DNA from: Fuscovulum sp.
GTDB taxonomy: Bacteria; Pseudomonadota; Alphaproteobacteria; Rhodobacterales; Rhodobacteraceae
DNA: 64,000 nt
Direction of reading: 5' to 3'
NCBI GenBank assembly: GCA_035192965.1
Contig: CP136571.1
Span: forward strand, 3,738,501 to 3,802,500
In this document: positions 48,876 to 57,677 of the stretch, piece after piece
Numbering within the stretch: the stretch's first letter is position 1
How the letters are laid out: each line of letters starts with the position of its first letter
Notes under the pieces: generated by a model
The model's input: only the letters and a program-made list of their open reading frames with translations
Database searches by the model: none
What the model was told of the DNA's origin: nothing
Made by a program: the position numbers and the translations under genes

Positions 48876-49712
48876 CTACAGCCGCGTCAACACCACCCCC
48901 AGCACGATCACGACAGAAGCAATCGCCTTCTCCGTCCCCATCTTCTCGCCAAACACCAGCCAGCCGATCAGCACCGCAAACAGGATCGACGTCTCCCGCA
49001 GCGCGGCCACCACCGCCAGCGGAGCCACCGTCATCGCCCAGACAGACACCGCATAAGCCCCATAAGACGCGGCCGACGCAAACGTCGCCAACCCCCAGGC
49101 CTTGCGGTCCCGCGGGATCACATCCACGCCCTTCCACAACAGCATCCCCGTCGTGAAGATCAGCCCATCCGCCACGAAGACCCACGCCACATAGGCCACC
49201 GCATCGCCCGACACCCGCGCGCCCAGCCCGTCGATCATCGTATAGGTCGCCGTCGCGCAGGCCGACCCCAGCGCAAAGGGCAACAGCCGCCGATCTTCGG
49301 CTTGCGTGAACACCCCCCGCGCCATCAGCAGGATGCCAAGGCCCAGCACCGCAATGCCCAGATATTCCTTGCCGGAAATGGCATCGGCCAGCGTGAACGC
49401 CCCCACCAGCGCCACCACCATCGGCGCGGCCCCCCGCGCAATCGGGTAAACCCGGCTCAGATCGCCACGCTCATAGGCAAACACCAGAAACGACTTATAG
49501 CAAAAATGCGTGCAGCCCGACGCCAGCACCCACCACCACACCTCAGGGTTGGGCCAGGGGCAGAACAGCGCGATCGTCAACCCGATGGGAATTTCGGCAA
49601 TCGACAGGATCACCATCCCGCCCGCCTTGGACGTCCCCACCTTGATCAGCGCATTCCACAGCGCATGCAGGAATGCCGCAGCCAGAACCGCCAGAAAGAC
49701 GCCAAAGGTCAC
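48876..49712 (-). CDS. EamA/DMT-superfamily transporter
   Basis: A 278-residue protein with ten predicted helices in two EamA repeats (residues about 5-135 and 145-278). AAAFLHALWNALIKVG opens the first and LRETSILFAVLIGWLVFGE closes the second. The family exports metabolites or amino acids; no substrate is evident. The start is GTG 49712. It is convergent with pcs, 10 nt apart. Confidence 0.85.
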   Translation of the reverse strand: MTFGVFLAVLAAAFLHALWNALIKVGTSKAGGMVILSIAEIPIGLTIALFCPWPNPEVWWWVLASGCTHFCYKSFLVFAYERGDLSRVYPIARGAAPMVVALVGAFTLADAISGKEYLGIAVLGLGILLMARGVFTQAEDRRLLPFALGSACATATYTMIDGLGARVSGDAVAYVAWVFVADGLIFTTGMLLWKGVDVIPRDRKAWGLATFASAASYGAYAVSVWAMTVAPLAVVAALRETSILFAVLIGWLVFGEKMGTEKAIASVVIVLGVVLTRL

Positions 49713-49831
49713 CGGGCACCTGTCATATAACCGTTACAAAACGGCTAATCCCCCCGCTGCCCAAGGGCAAGCTGCATCGCAGCCTTTCCCGCCTCTGGCC
49801 TTACTTCGCGAACGATCTGGCCGTAAACAGC

Positions 49832-50068
49832 CTAGCGCAACCCCAACCGGATCGGCCCCCGTGCCGTGACCGGATCAACCGGCACGCCCTTCTGCGTGAC
49901 CACCACATCCGGATGCCCCGCCGCCACCCGCCGCACCTCGGGCATCAAGGGCCGCCAATCCGGCGACAGCGCCTTGGCCGCGTCAGAGGGGCAGAAGGTC
50001 TTCCCCCTGCCCCGCCGCAACGCAAGGTCCGTCAGGACCGCCGCGATCCCCTCATCCGAGGGCTTCAT
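49832..50068 (-). CDS. DUF3253 small protein
   Basis: A 78-residue protein covering one DUF3253 domain, a small winged-helix-like fold. Key blocks are GKTFCPSDAAKAL, DWRPLMPEVRRVAA and VVTQKGVPVDPVTARGPIRL. The start ATG 50068 lies 17 nt inside the ileS 3' end, implying coupled translation. Function is unknown. Confidence 0.85.
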   Translation of the reverse strand: MKPSDEGIAAVLTDLALRRGRGKTFCPSDAAKALSPDWRPLMPEVRRVAAGHPDVVVTQKGVPVDPVTARGPIRLGLR

Positions 50069-52970
50069 CACAGCGCGCGCAGACCCCGGCATGGGAATGC
50101 GTGCCCACATCGGGCAGCACTTTCCAGCAGCGTTCGCACTTCTCGCCGCCCGCTTCCCGGAACACCACAGCCACGCCCGCCACATCAGCCAGCGTAAAGG
50201 CCCCTTCGGGTGCCGCCCCGGTGGAAACGCTGATGCTGGAGGTGATGCACAGATCGGCGAAATCCACGCCTTCCAGCATCCGTGCCGTCTCGGCATCGAC
50301 ATGAACCACCGGGTCCGCCTCCAGCGATGCACCAATCACCTTGGCCGTCCGCTGCACCTCCAGCGCGCCCGTCACCACCCGGCGCACCGCGCGGATCCGG
50401 TCCCATTTCGCCGCCAGCGCCGGGTTCAGCCACGCAGCCGGCGTTTCGGGAATGTCATGCAGATGGACCGAATCCCCCTCGCCGGGGAAACGCGACAGCC
50501 AGACATCTTCCATCGTGAACACGAGGATCGGCGCAAGCCATGTCGTCAGCCTATGGAACAGCGCATCCAGCACCGTCCGCGCCGCCCGCCGCCGCAAGCT
50601 GCCGGGTGCATCACAATACAGGCTGTCCTTGCGGATATCGAAATACACCGCTGACAGGTCCGTCGTCGCAAAGGTGAACAGCTTCTGGAACACGCCCTGG
50701 AAATCGTATCGCCCATAGCCCGCGCGCACTTCGGCATCCAACTCTGCCAACCGGTGCAGCACCCACTGTTCCAGCTCCGGCATCTCGTCAACAGACACCC
50801 GCTCGGCTTCCGTGAACCCCGCCAGATTGCCCAGCAGGAACCGCAGCGTGTTGCGCAACCGGCGATAGCTGTCGGCCACCCCTTTCAGGATTTCCTTCCC
50901 GATCCGCAGGTCGATCGTGTAATCCGACTGCGCCACCCACAGCCGCAGGATATCGGCGCCGTATTCGTCGATCACCTCTTGCGGGGCCACGGTATTGCCC
51001 AACGACTTGGACATCTTCATGCCCTTCTCGTCCAGCGTGAAGCCATGCGTCAGCACACCCCGGTAAGGCGCGCGGCCCTTGGTCCCACAGGCCTGCAACA
51101 TGCTGGAATGGAACCACCCGCGATGCTGGTCGGTGCCTTCCAGATACAGGTCGGCAATCCCGTCAGCCGCCCCATCTGCCCGGTCGCGCAGCACAAAAGC
51201 ATGGGTGGACCCGCTATCGAACCACACATCCAGCACGTCAAAGACCTGGGTGTAATCCTCGGGGTTCACGAGGCCCGAAAGCACCCGCTCCTTGAACCCG
51301 TTCACATACCAGACATCCGCCCCCTCGGCCTCGAACGCCGCCTTGATGCGCGCGTTCACCTCGGCATTCCGCAGCAGGTAATCGGCATCCGTGGGCTTGG
51401 CCCCCTTCTTCACGAAGCAGGTCAGCGGCACACCCCATGCCCGCTGGCGCGACAGCACCCAATCCGGCCGCGCTTCGATCATTGAATGCAGACGGTTGCG
51501 CCCGGTCACCGGCGTCCATTCCACCAACTGGTTGATCGAATTCAGCGCCCGCTTGCGGATCGTGTCGCCATAGGTGGACATGCCATCCTCAAGCGTCCGG
51601 TCAATCGCCACAAACCATTGCGGTGTGTTGCGATAGATCAGCGGCGCCTTGGACCGCCACGAATGCGGATAGGAATGCTTCAGCTTGCCCTTGGCAAACA
51701 GCGCACCACTATAGGCCAACTGCTTGATAACGCTCACATTCGCCGGGCCTTCCTTGCCCTCGGCCGTCAGGATCGCCTGCCCCCCGAACAGCGGCAGATC
51801 GGCGCGATAGCTGCCATCGGGCTCGACGTTATAGGTCATCGGCAGGCCGAACTTCAGGCCCATCTGATAGTCGTCATCCCCGTGCGACGGCGCAGTATGC
51901 ACAAACCCCGTGCCCGCATCATCGGTCACATGGTCCCCCGGCAGCATCGGCACGTCGAAATCCCACTCGGCCAATCCACCCTCAACGCCCCGGAACGGAT
52001 GCGCGCAAACCATCGTGGCAAGGTCAGCCGCCGCCACATCGCACAGCCGCCGCACAAACTCCGGCCCCGCCAGCTTGGCCTGCGTGAATACCGCCTCGGC
52101 CAGCTTGTCGGCCACAATCAACCGCTGCCCGATGGTCGCCGTGCTGTCGGCAGGCCGCCCGATGATCTCATACAGGCCATAGCCGATTTCCGGCCCGAAA
52201 CTGATCGCCCGGTTCTGCGGGATGGTCCAAGGCGTCGTGGTCCAGATCACCACATCCGTCCGCGTCTTGGTGAACATCGCGTCCCCCGCCGCCACAACCG
52301 GAAACCGAACCCAGATCGTGTGGCTGGTGTGATCGTGATACTCCACCTCCGCCTCGGCCAGCGCGGTTTTCTCCACCGGCGACCACATCACGGGCTTTGA
52401 CCCCTGATAGAGCGACCCGTTCATCACGAATTTCATGAACTCGTCCGCGATCACCGCTTCCGCATGATAATCCATCGTCAGGTAAGGATCGGCCCAGTTG
52501 CCCGTGATCCCCAGCCGCTTGAACTCTTCGCGCTGAACGTCGATCCAGCCCTCGGCAAAGCGGCGGCATTCCTGACGGAAGGCCACCACGTCCACGTCAT
52601 CCTTGTTCAACCCCTTGGCGCGGTACTGCTCTTCGATCTTCCATTCGATGGGCAGGCCGTGGCAATCCCAGCCCGGCACATAGCGCGCGTCACGCCCCAT
52701 CATCTGCTGGCTGCGCACCACCATATCCTTCAGCACCTTGTTCAGCGCGTGGCCGATATGCAGATGCCCGTTGGCGTAAGGAGGGCCATCATGCAGCACA
52801 AACGGCACCCGCCCCTGCTTTTCCCGCAGCCGGTCATAGATCCCGATCCGCGCCCAACGCTCCAGCCATTCCGGCTCGCGCTGCGGCAACCCCGCGCGCA
52901 TGGGAAAGTCGGTCTCGGGCAGGAAAACGGTGGAACGATAGTCGGGCGTATTCGTCGTGTCGGCGCACAT
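50052..52970 (-). CDS. ileS: Isoleucyl-tRNA synthetase
   Basis: A 972-residue class I synthetase. The HIGH motif is in ANGHLHIGHALNKV (near residue 72) and KMSKS is in KGMKMSKSLGNT (near 656). The CP1 editing domain lies between them, and the C-terminal zinc finger (CERCWKVLPDVG, then CARCDEAL) marks the type lacking mupirocin resistance. The start is ATG 52970. A leader with a possible Ile-containing peptide lies upstream. Confidence 0.97.
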   Translation of the reverse strand: MCADTTNTPDYRSTVFLPETDFPMRAGLPQREPEWLERWARIGIYDRLREKQGRVPFVLHDGPPYANGHLHIGHALNKVLKDMVVRSQQMMGRDARYVPGWDCHGLPIEWKIEEQYRAKGLNKDDVDVVAFRQECRRFAEGWIDVQREEFKRLGITGNWADPYLTMDYHAEAVIADEFMKFVMNGSLYQGSKPVMWSPVEKTALAEAEVEYHDHTSHTIWVRFPVVAAGDAMFTKTRTDVVIWTTTPWTIPQNRAISFGPEIGYGLYEIIGRPADSTATIGQRLIVADKLAEAVFTQAKLAGPEFVRRLCDVAAADLATMVCAHPFRGVEGGLAEWDFDVPMLPGDHVTDDAGTGFVHTAPSHGDDDYQMGLKFGLPMTYNVEPDGSYRADLPLFGGQAILTAEGKEGPANVSVIKQLAYSGALFAKGKLKHSYPHSWRSKAPLIYRNTPQWFVAIDRTLEDGMSTYGDTIRKRALNSINQLVEWTPVTGRNRLHSMIEARPDWVLSRQRAWGVPLTCFVKKGAKPTDADYLLRNAEVNARIKAAFEAEGADVWYVNGFKERVLSGLVNPEDYTQVFDVLDVWFDSGSTHAFVLRDRADGAADGIADLYLEGTDQHRGWFHSSMLQACGTKGRAPYRGVLTHGFTLDEKGMKMSKSLGNTVAPQEVIDEYGADILRLWVAQSDYTIDLRIGKEILKGVADSYRRLRNTLRFLLGNLAGFTEAERVSVDEMPELEQWVLHRLAELDAEVRAGYGRYDFQGVFQKLFTFATTDLSAVYFDIRKDSLYCDAPGSLRRRAARTVLDALFHRLTTWLAPILVFTMEDVWLSRFPGEGDSVHLHDIPETPAAWLNPALAAKWDRIRAVRRVVTGALEVQRTAKVIGASLEADPVVHVDAETARMLEGVDFADLCITSSISVSTGAAPEGAFTLADVAGVAVVFREAGGEKCERCWKVLPDVGTHSHAGVCARCDEALG

Positions 52971-53055
52971 GGGCGTCTGTCCTTGCGATCATCGGGGCAG
53001 GGTCGCGGCACCGGTCACAGTGCCGCAGGCGACAGGCAGGTCTCCCGGCGGCTTA

Positions 53056-53106
53056 TCAGCGCGCCGGGCTACTAATTCGGGCATCTATCGCGAACATCTG
53101 CATCAT
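53056..53106 (-). CDS. Possible ileS leader peptide
   Basis: A 16-codon ORF, MMQMFAIDARISSPAR, closed by tandem stops TGA TAA. It has two Ile codons, one the rare ATA. It would begin at or next to the predicted transcription start (leaderless). A 7-bp hairpin CCCGGCG / CGCCGGG (53062-53068 with 53044-53050) spans its stop codons. This could be a transcription or translation attenuator responding to charged tRNA-Ile. No terminator with a T-run is seen before ileS. Speculative. Confidence 0.3.
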   Translation of the reverse strand: MMQMFAIDARISSPAR

Positions 53107-53129
53107 GGCGCGCGTTATAGACGCGCGCC
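53107..53129 (-). promoter_or_regulatory. Palindrome around the candidate ileS -10 box
   Basis: Perfect 9-bp arms GGCGCGCGT and ACGCGCGCC flank a TATA core, so the minus strand shows TATAAC (53119-53114) as a -10. CTGGAC at an 18-nt spacing is a passable -35. The symmetric GC arms could be a protein-binding site or a cruciform. The alternative is a terminator for the DUF2339 gene, but no T-run follows. Confidence 0.4.
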
Positions 53130-53152
53130 GCCCAAGGGTCCAGTGCGCCGCG

Positions 53153-55876
53153 TCAGTTCGCCGCCCGTGTTGCCGCCCAGCGGTTCAGCCAGGCCAGCCC
53201 CGCCAGCGACAGCCCCAGCGCCAGGAAGGAAAACACCCGCATCAGCCCTGACAGCCCCGCCGCATCGACCAGAAACACCTTCGCCACCGTCAACCCGATC
53301 AGCCCCAGCGCCACCCGCCGCAACCCGACCGACCGCCGCGCGATGGCCTGCCACAGCAGCACCGCCCCCACGATCAGCAGCGCGATGGTATAGGAATACA
53401 GCTCAGGCTGGCTCGTCCCCGGCACCGACAGGTCATCCCCCCGCCAGAACCGCCGGATCTCCAGCCCGGCATACAGCGCCACCAGCGCCGCCCCCACGCC
53501 ATCCATCGCCCGCTGCAACACCAACGGCAGATGCGCCAGCCAGCGCCGCGCCATCAGGATCACCCCACCCGCCAGCCCATAGGCCGCGAATAGGCTGTCC
53601 AGAAGCAGCGGCCCGCGCACGGTATCCCCCGCGATCAGCGGGTTCAGCCCCGTCACGGCGACCAGCATCGCCAGCCCCCAGATCACCCCCGCCACGCCCG
53701 CAAGGACATAGCGCAACAGCTCCAGCCGCCCGCCCAGTTTCACCCGGTAAAGCTGCACCAGCGCCATCATCAGCCATGGCAGCGCCAGCAACGCCGCCGA
53801 CCAATGCGCCTCCGGCGGTGCCACACCCGGCGCCCCGGTCATCCAGCGCAGGATCAGCACATCCGCCAGCAACACCAGCGCCAGCGCAATCCCGCTTTCC
53901 GCAAAGGCCCGCGCCGCATCCCGCCCCTCGCGCGGCAACAGCCACAACGCCGCCCCCAACCCGATGATCGGCCCGACATAGGCCGCCACCGCCGCCATCA
54001 ACGGCGCGTCAAAAGCCCAGATCAACCCCGGATCAACCGCCATGCGCCAACCCAGCAGGATCGCGCCCGCCTGCACCGCAAGCGCCATCTCCGGCAGCCG
54101 CAACCGCCGGTCCAGCCCCGCCGCCACCGCCACCAACACCGCCAGACCAAGCGACAGCGCCGCATGCGACAGGATCAGGAACAGCGCCAAAGCGATCAAC
54201 GCCAGCGCCGACAGCGTGAAATGCGCCGCCCGCCGCAACGTGCCCCCGTCAGCCCGCGCAAACTGCACTGCCAGCGCCACCATCAGCGCGGCCAGCGCCA
54301 TCACCTGCAACGCCCAAGGATAGGCCCCGATCACCGCCGACACCGGCCATGTCAGTTCCAGCATCAACGCCGTCATGGGCGCTGCCAGCGCCGCCGCAAT
54401 CGACAGGATCACCGGATGCGCCGCCCCCCGCTGCGCCCGGAACGCCAGCGCACAGGACACCCCCGCCGCCAGCACCAGCAACCACGTCACTGTCCATGGG
54501 GCCGCCGTCTCTGGCGCGCGCAAGGCCAACGCCGCATCCTCAAAGCTGCGGAACAGATCGCCCCACTGCTCGGGCGAAAAGGCCACCAGCGCCACGAACC
54601 CCGCCGCAGGCACCAATGGCAGGTCATGCAACCCGCGCGCCTCGCCCGTCCACAGCGCCAGCCCAATCGCCAAAGCCGCCAGCAGGACAAAGGGCAGCAA
54701 CCCCCATCCCGGCGCAGGGATCAGCAGCACCATCGCCACCACCGCCGCCACCACCGCAGCCCAGCCCAGCATCACCGGAAAAACCGGCCGCCCCCCGCCC
54801 TTCTGGATCAGCGACACGGACAGAACCGTCGGCCCCGCATGATCCGGGAACAACCGCAGCGCCGGAACACCCACGGCCAGAACCGCCAGCACTGTCACCG
54901 CGATCTGGAACGCCGCCACCGTGCCGCCACCCGCCATCAGCAGGATTCCCGCCAGCAGCGCCAACCCGACCGACAGCCCGGAAACCCAGGCCCAGCGCCG
55001 CATCGCATCCACCGCCAGCCCGACTGCCGCCACCAGCAGGAAATAGCCCTGCAACCAGTCCACGCTGTCGGCATTGCCGCCCACGACAAAAGGCGACAGT
55101 GTCGCCCCCACCAGCCCCAGCGCCGCCAGCAGCGGCCCGTGGAACCAGCCCAGCAGGATCGCCCCCCCCGCCGTCGCCACCAGCGCGGCAAAGGTCACCT
55201 CCGGCCCGATCAGCCCATACATCTGCCGCGCGGCCAGCACGGCGGCAAAGACCGAAACCAGACCCGCCCCGGAAAACACTGATGGCAAATAGGCGGTGGA
55301 AGACTCTTCCCCATCACCAAACCGCCGCCGCACCCGCTCTCCGGCATAGATCAGCGCCAGACCGAACCCGATCCCCGCAAGCACCCGCAACGCGGGCGGC
55401 AGGAATCCCCGCTCCATCCCGTATTGCACCAGAAACACCCCGGCCAAGGCCAGCGACACACCGGAAACCGCATAAACCCAGTTCTCGCCCAGCCACGCCA
55501 CGAACCGTTCGGCCAGCCCCTTCCTGCGCGGCCCCGTCGGCATCACGGGCGGCACCACTGGCGGCACCACTGGCACGGCCTCGCTCGGCAAAGGCGCGTC
55601 AACGGCATCCGCCACAACGGCGTCCGGCACTGTCACCTCAGGCAAAACCGCCTCGGCCCGCACCGCAGGCAGCACACCCGTCTCTGCCACCGCCTCCTTG
55701 CGCGTCCACGGTGACGGCGTCCCCGCCTCCACCGCAACCAGCCGCGCCTCGGCCCGCGCCAACCGCTCGGCCATCGCGTCCATGTCGCGCGTCATCCCCG
55801 ACACGCGCACCCAAAGCACAATCACCCCGACCGGGATCGCAAGAACCGCCAACAGGCCCAGAATGACAATTTCCAA
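53153..55876 (-). CDS. DUF2339 polytopic membrane protein
   Basis: A 907-residue protein. The N-terminal helix (IVILGLLAVLAIPVGVIVLWV) is followed by a coiled-coil segment (DMDAMAERLARAEARLVAVE) and a Pro/Val-rich acidic linker to about residue 115. Some 25 further membrane helices then run to the end. The block FVAWLGENWVYAVSGVSLAL is conserved in DUF2339. Function is unknown; a cell-envelope role is plausible. The extended Ala/Gly/Leu composition explains the long false frames opposite it. Confidence 0.88.
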   Translation of the reverse strand: MEIVILGLLAVLAIPVGVIVLWVRVSGMTRDMDAMAERLARAEARLVAVEAGTPSPWTRKEAVAETGVLPAVRAEAVLPEVTVPDAVVADAVDAPLPSEAVPVVPPVVPPVMPTGPRRKGLAERFVAWLGENWVYAVSGVSLALAGVFLVQYGMERGFLPPALRVLAGIGFGLALIYAGERVRRRFGDGEESSTAYLPSVFSGAGLVSVFAAVLAARQMYGLIGPEVTFAALVATAGGAILLGWFHGPLLAALGLVGATLSPFVVGGNADSVDWLQGYFLLVAAVGLAVDAMRRWAWVSGLSVGLALLAGILLMAGGGTVAAFQIAVTVLAVLAVGVPALRLFPDHAGPTVLSVSLIQKGGGRPVFPVMLGWAAVVAAVVAMVLLIPAPGWGLLPFVLLAALAIGLALWTGEARGLHDLPLVPAAGFVALVAFSPEQWGDLFRSFEDAALALRAPETAAPWTVTWLLVLAAGVSCALAFRAQRGAAHPVILSIAAALAAPMTALMLELTWPVSAVIGAYPWALQVMALAALMVALAVQFARADGGTLRRAAHFTLSALALIALALFLILSHAALSLGLAVLVAVAAGLDRRLRLPEMALAVQAGAILLGWRMAVDPGLIWAFDAPLMAAVAAYVGPIIGLGAALWLLPREGRDAARAFAESGIALALVLLADVLILRWMTGAPGVAPPEAHWSAALLALPWLMMALVQLYRVKLGGRLELLRYVLAGVAGVIWGLAMLVAVTGLNPLIAGDTVRGPLLLDSLFAAYGLAGGVILMARRWLAHLPLVLQRAMDGVGAALVALYAGLEIRRFWRGDDLSVPGTSQPELYSYTIALLIVGAVLLWQAIARRSVGLRRVALGLIGLTVAKVFLVDAAGLSGLMRVFSFLALGLSLAGLAWLNRWAATRAAN

Positions 55877-56017
55877 ATCACAATCCTCAGCAATACGCCC
55901 GGAACTGCCCCGGTTAATGCGCGAACCTTACCCGACTGCGCGCGCCCTGCAAATCGCCGCACTCGACATCGCCCGCCCATGCGTTAGCTTTGTCACGACA
56001 CGCGAAAGGGCAGCCCG

Positions 56018-56398
56018 ATGAAAGAAGCCTCGATCAACGTTCTGGGCCAACCGCTGGAAACCTGCTCCACCGCGCCTGTCACGGGTTTCTTCCGCAACGG
56101 CTGCTGCGACACCGGGCCGATGGACACGGGCCAGCACACCGTCTGCGCCGAAATGACCCGGGAATTCCTCGCCCTGTCGAAATACCTCGGCAATGACCTG
56201 TCCACCCCACGCCCCGAATACGGCTTTGCGGGCCTAAAACCCGGTGATCACTGGTGCCTCTGCGCTGCCCGCTTCTATCAGGCTCATGAGGAAGGCGCGG
56301 CCCCCAAGGTGCGCCTCGCGGCCACCCATATCCGCGCGCTCGATATCGTGCCGCTGTCGATCCTGAAGGAATATGCCGTCGATCTGCCCACGGGTTGA
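56018..56398 (+). CDS. DUF2237 protein
   Basis: A 126-residue cytoplasmic protein of DUF2237. Signature blocks are NVLGQPLETCS, TGFFRNGCCDTGP, HTVCAEMTREFL and GLKPGDHWCLCAARFYQA. Several conserved Cys/His residues suggest metal binding, but no function is established to my knowledge. It is divergent from DUF2339 and convergent with the LuxR gene. Confidence 0.9.
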   Translation: MKEASINVLGQPLETCSTAPVTGFFRNGCCDTGPMDTGQHTVCAEMTREFLALSKYLGNDLSTPRPEYGFAGLKPGDHWCLCAARFYQAHEEGAAPKVRLAATHIRALDIVPLSILKEYAVDLPTG

Positions 56399-56419
56399 CC
56401 CACTGGCAAACCCTGTGCG

Positions 56420-56935
56420 CTAAGCGGCCGCTCTGGGCCGGATCTGTTCGGTCACATCGTCCCGCATCAGATCATCAATGAACAGCGACAGCAGCTGTGG
56501 CCGCCCGCTCACCCCCGCCTTGCGATAGATCGCATTGGTCTGCGCCTTGACCGTGCCTTCGGACGTTGTCCGCAGCATCGCAATCTCGGCGGTCGACATG
56601 CCCTTGATAGCAAACAGCGCCACATCCCGTTCCGCCGGGGTCAGCGCCCATTCGCCAAACCGCTCTTCCAGCAGGTCCATGAACGCTCCCGACGCGCGGC
56701 GCAGCCGTTCCCGCGCATCGTTGCGTTCCCGCAGCACATTGCGCAACAAAACCGCCCCCAGCACCACGCCCATGAACAGGCCCAGCGCCGCCGCCACTTC
56801 CATGATCTCGCGCAGTTCCCACGGCAAGGGGGGCGTATAGATCCCCAACAGCGAGGTCGCGATATCGGAAATGAAGAAGACGGCGCACAGCGCCTGAATC
56901 AGCAGAACCCCGGCGATGACCCATTTCTTCGTCAC
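56420..56935 (-). CDS. Membrane-anchored LuxR-type transcriptional regulator
   Basis: A 171-residue protein with two N-terminal membrane helices (about residues 4-30 and 46-68), a short coiled linker (RNDARERLRRASGAFMDLLE) and a C-terminal LuxR helix-turn-helix (about 97-155, LTPAERDVALFAIKGMSTAEIAMLRTTSEGTVKAQTNAIYRKAG). It has no receiver domain, so it must sense within the membrane or the periplasmic loop. The start is GTG 56935. It is downstream of a PepSY-like secreted protein on the same strand. Confidence 0.85.
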   Translation of the reverse strand: MTKKWVIAGVLLIQALCAVFFISDIATSLLGIYTPPLPWELREIMEVAAALGLFMGVVLGAVLLRNVLRERNDARERLRRASGAFMDLLEERFGEWALTPAERDVALFAIKGMSTAEIAMLRTTSEGTVKAQTNAIYRKAGVSGRPQLLSLFIDDLMRDDVTEQIRPRAAA

Positions 56936-57052
56936 GCCTTGTCCCGCCCCTCATCTGGCAGATTGCGACCCGTCATCGTGCGATTCGCCGCCACTCCGGC
57001 CATCGGCATTGCCGCCACGGTTCTGGTCAGAGCTGAATTGATCGCGGCCGTC

Positions 57053-57451
57053 TCAGCCGTCATCGCCTTCGTCGTCACCGCCTTCATCCCCGCCACCCTG
57101 ATCGCCACCCGATCCAGAGCTTGACGATGCCGATCCGCCACCGTCGCGATTGGCCGAAGACATCACGCTCGACCCGTTGCCGTTGCCGCCCCCCACAGCC
57201 TCGCCGCCCTCGGCCAGCCACAGATCGCGCAGCACCTCGCCGTTGTTCGGATTGATGACGATCTCGCGCTGCCCGTCGCCGTTTTCTGCAACGATCCGCA
57301 TCCGGCCCAGCCAGGTGCGTTCGGTGGAAATGCTGCGGTACCCTTCGGCCTCAAGCTGCTCCACGATCGTGCGCGCATAGACATCCGCCATCACCGGCGT
57401 TGTCCCCATCGCGCCGGCAACCAGCGCCCCCATGACTTTCCGTGCCATCAT
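57053..57451 (-). CDS. Secreted PepSY-like domain protein (paralogue B), possibly truncated
   Basis: A 132-residue protein with a signal sequence (VMGALVAGAMGTTPVMA). Its PepSY-like domain (YARTIVEQLEAEGY, WLGRMRIVAENGDGQREIVI, NGEVLRDL) parallels the 42855-43298 protein. The tail is Gly/Ser/Asp-rich. After the TGA at 57053-57055 the same frame stays open to 56951 and encodes a similar Asp/Gly/Ser-rich sequence, suggesting a nonsense change at a former CGA. The start is ATG 57451, with GAGGGGG about 5 nt upstream. It lies upstream of the LuxR gene. Confidence 0.8.
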   Translation of the reverse strand: MMARKVMGALVAGAMGTTPVMADVYARTIVEQLEAEGYRSISTERTWLGRMRIVAENGDGQREIVINPNNGEVLRDLWLAEGGEAVGGGNGNGSSVMSSANRDGGGSASSSSGSGGDQGGGDEGGDDEGDDG

Positions 57452-57604
57452 CTGCACCCCCTCTAGGGCAAGCCGCATTCCTCAAGCCGTTAAGATATCT
57501 TTCAACATCCGGAACCCAGCATGGCCGCGTTGCGACATTTTCATGGCATCGCCTATGGCCCGAATGCGCAGTCACCCCGCCACCTCGGCAAGGCCGAAAA
57601 GCAA

Positions 57605-57636
57605 AACGCCCCCGCTGCCGATGCAACGGGGGCGTT
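57605..57636 (-). terminator. Intrinsic terminator of trpB
   Basis: 10-bp perfect stem AACGCCCCCG / CGGGGGCGTT (57605-57614 with 57627-57636). On the minus strand it is followed by TTGCTTTT. It begins about 40 nt after the trpB stop. Confidence 0.9.
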
Positions 57637-57677
57637 CAAGCCCTTGCAGGATCAGGCCAAAAGACCTGCGGCCTGGG

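Noticed and set aside
57053-57055. TGA as a selenocysteine codon
   Set aside because: The context is a low-complexity tail with no redox motif and no SECIS-like hairpin immediately downstream.
56932-57141. 69-codon minus-strand ORF between the PepSY-like and LuxR genes
   Set aside because: It is out of frame with the PepSY protein and Ala/Thr-rich without motifs; the in-frame continuation after the TGA is the better explanation of this DNA.
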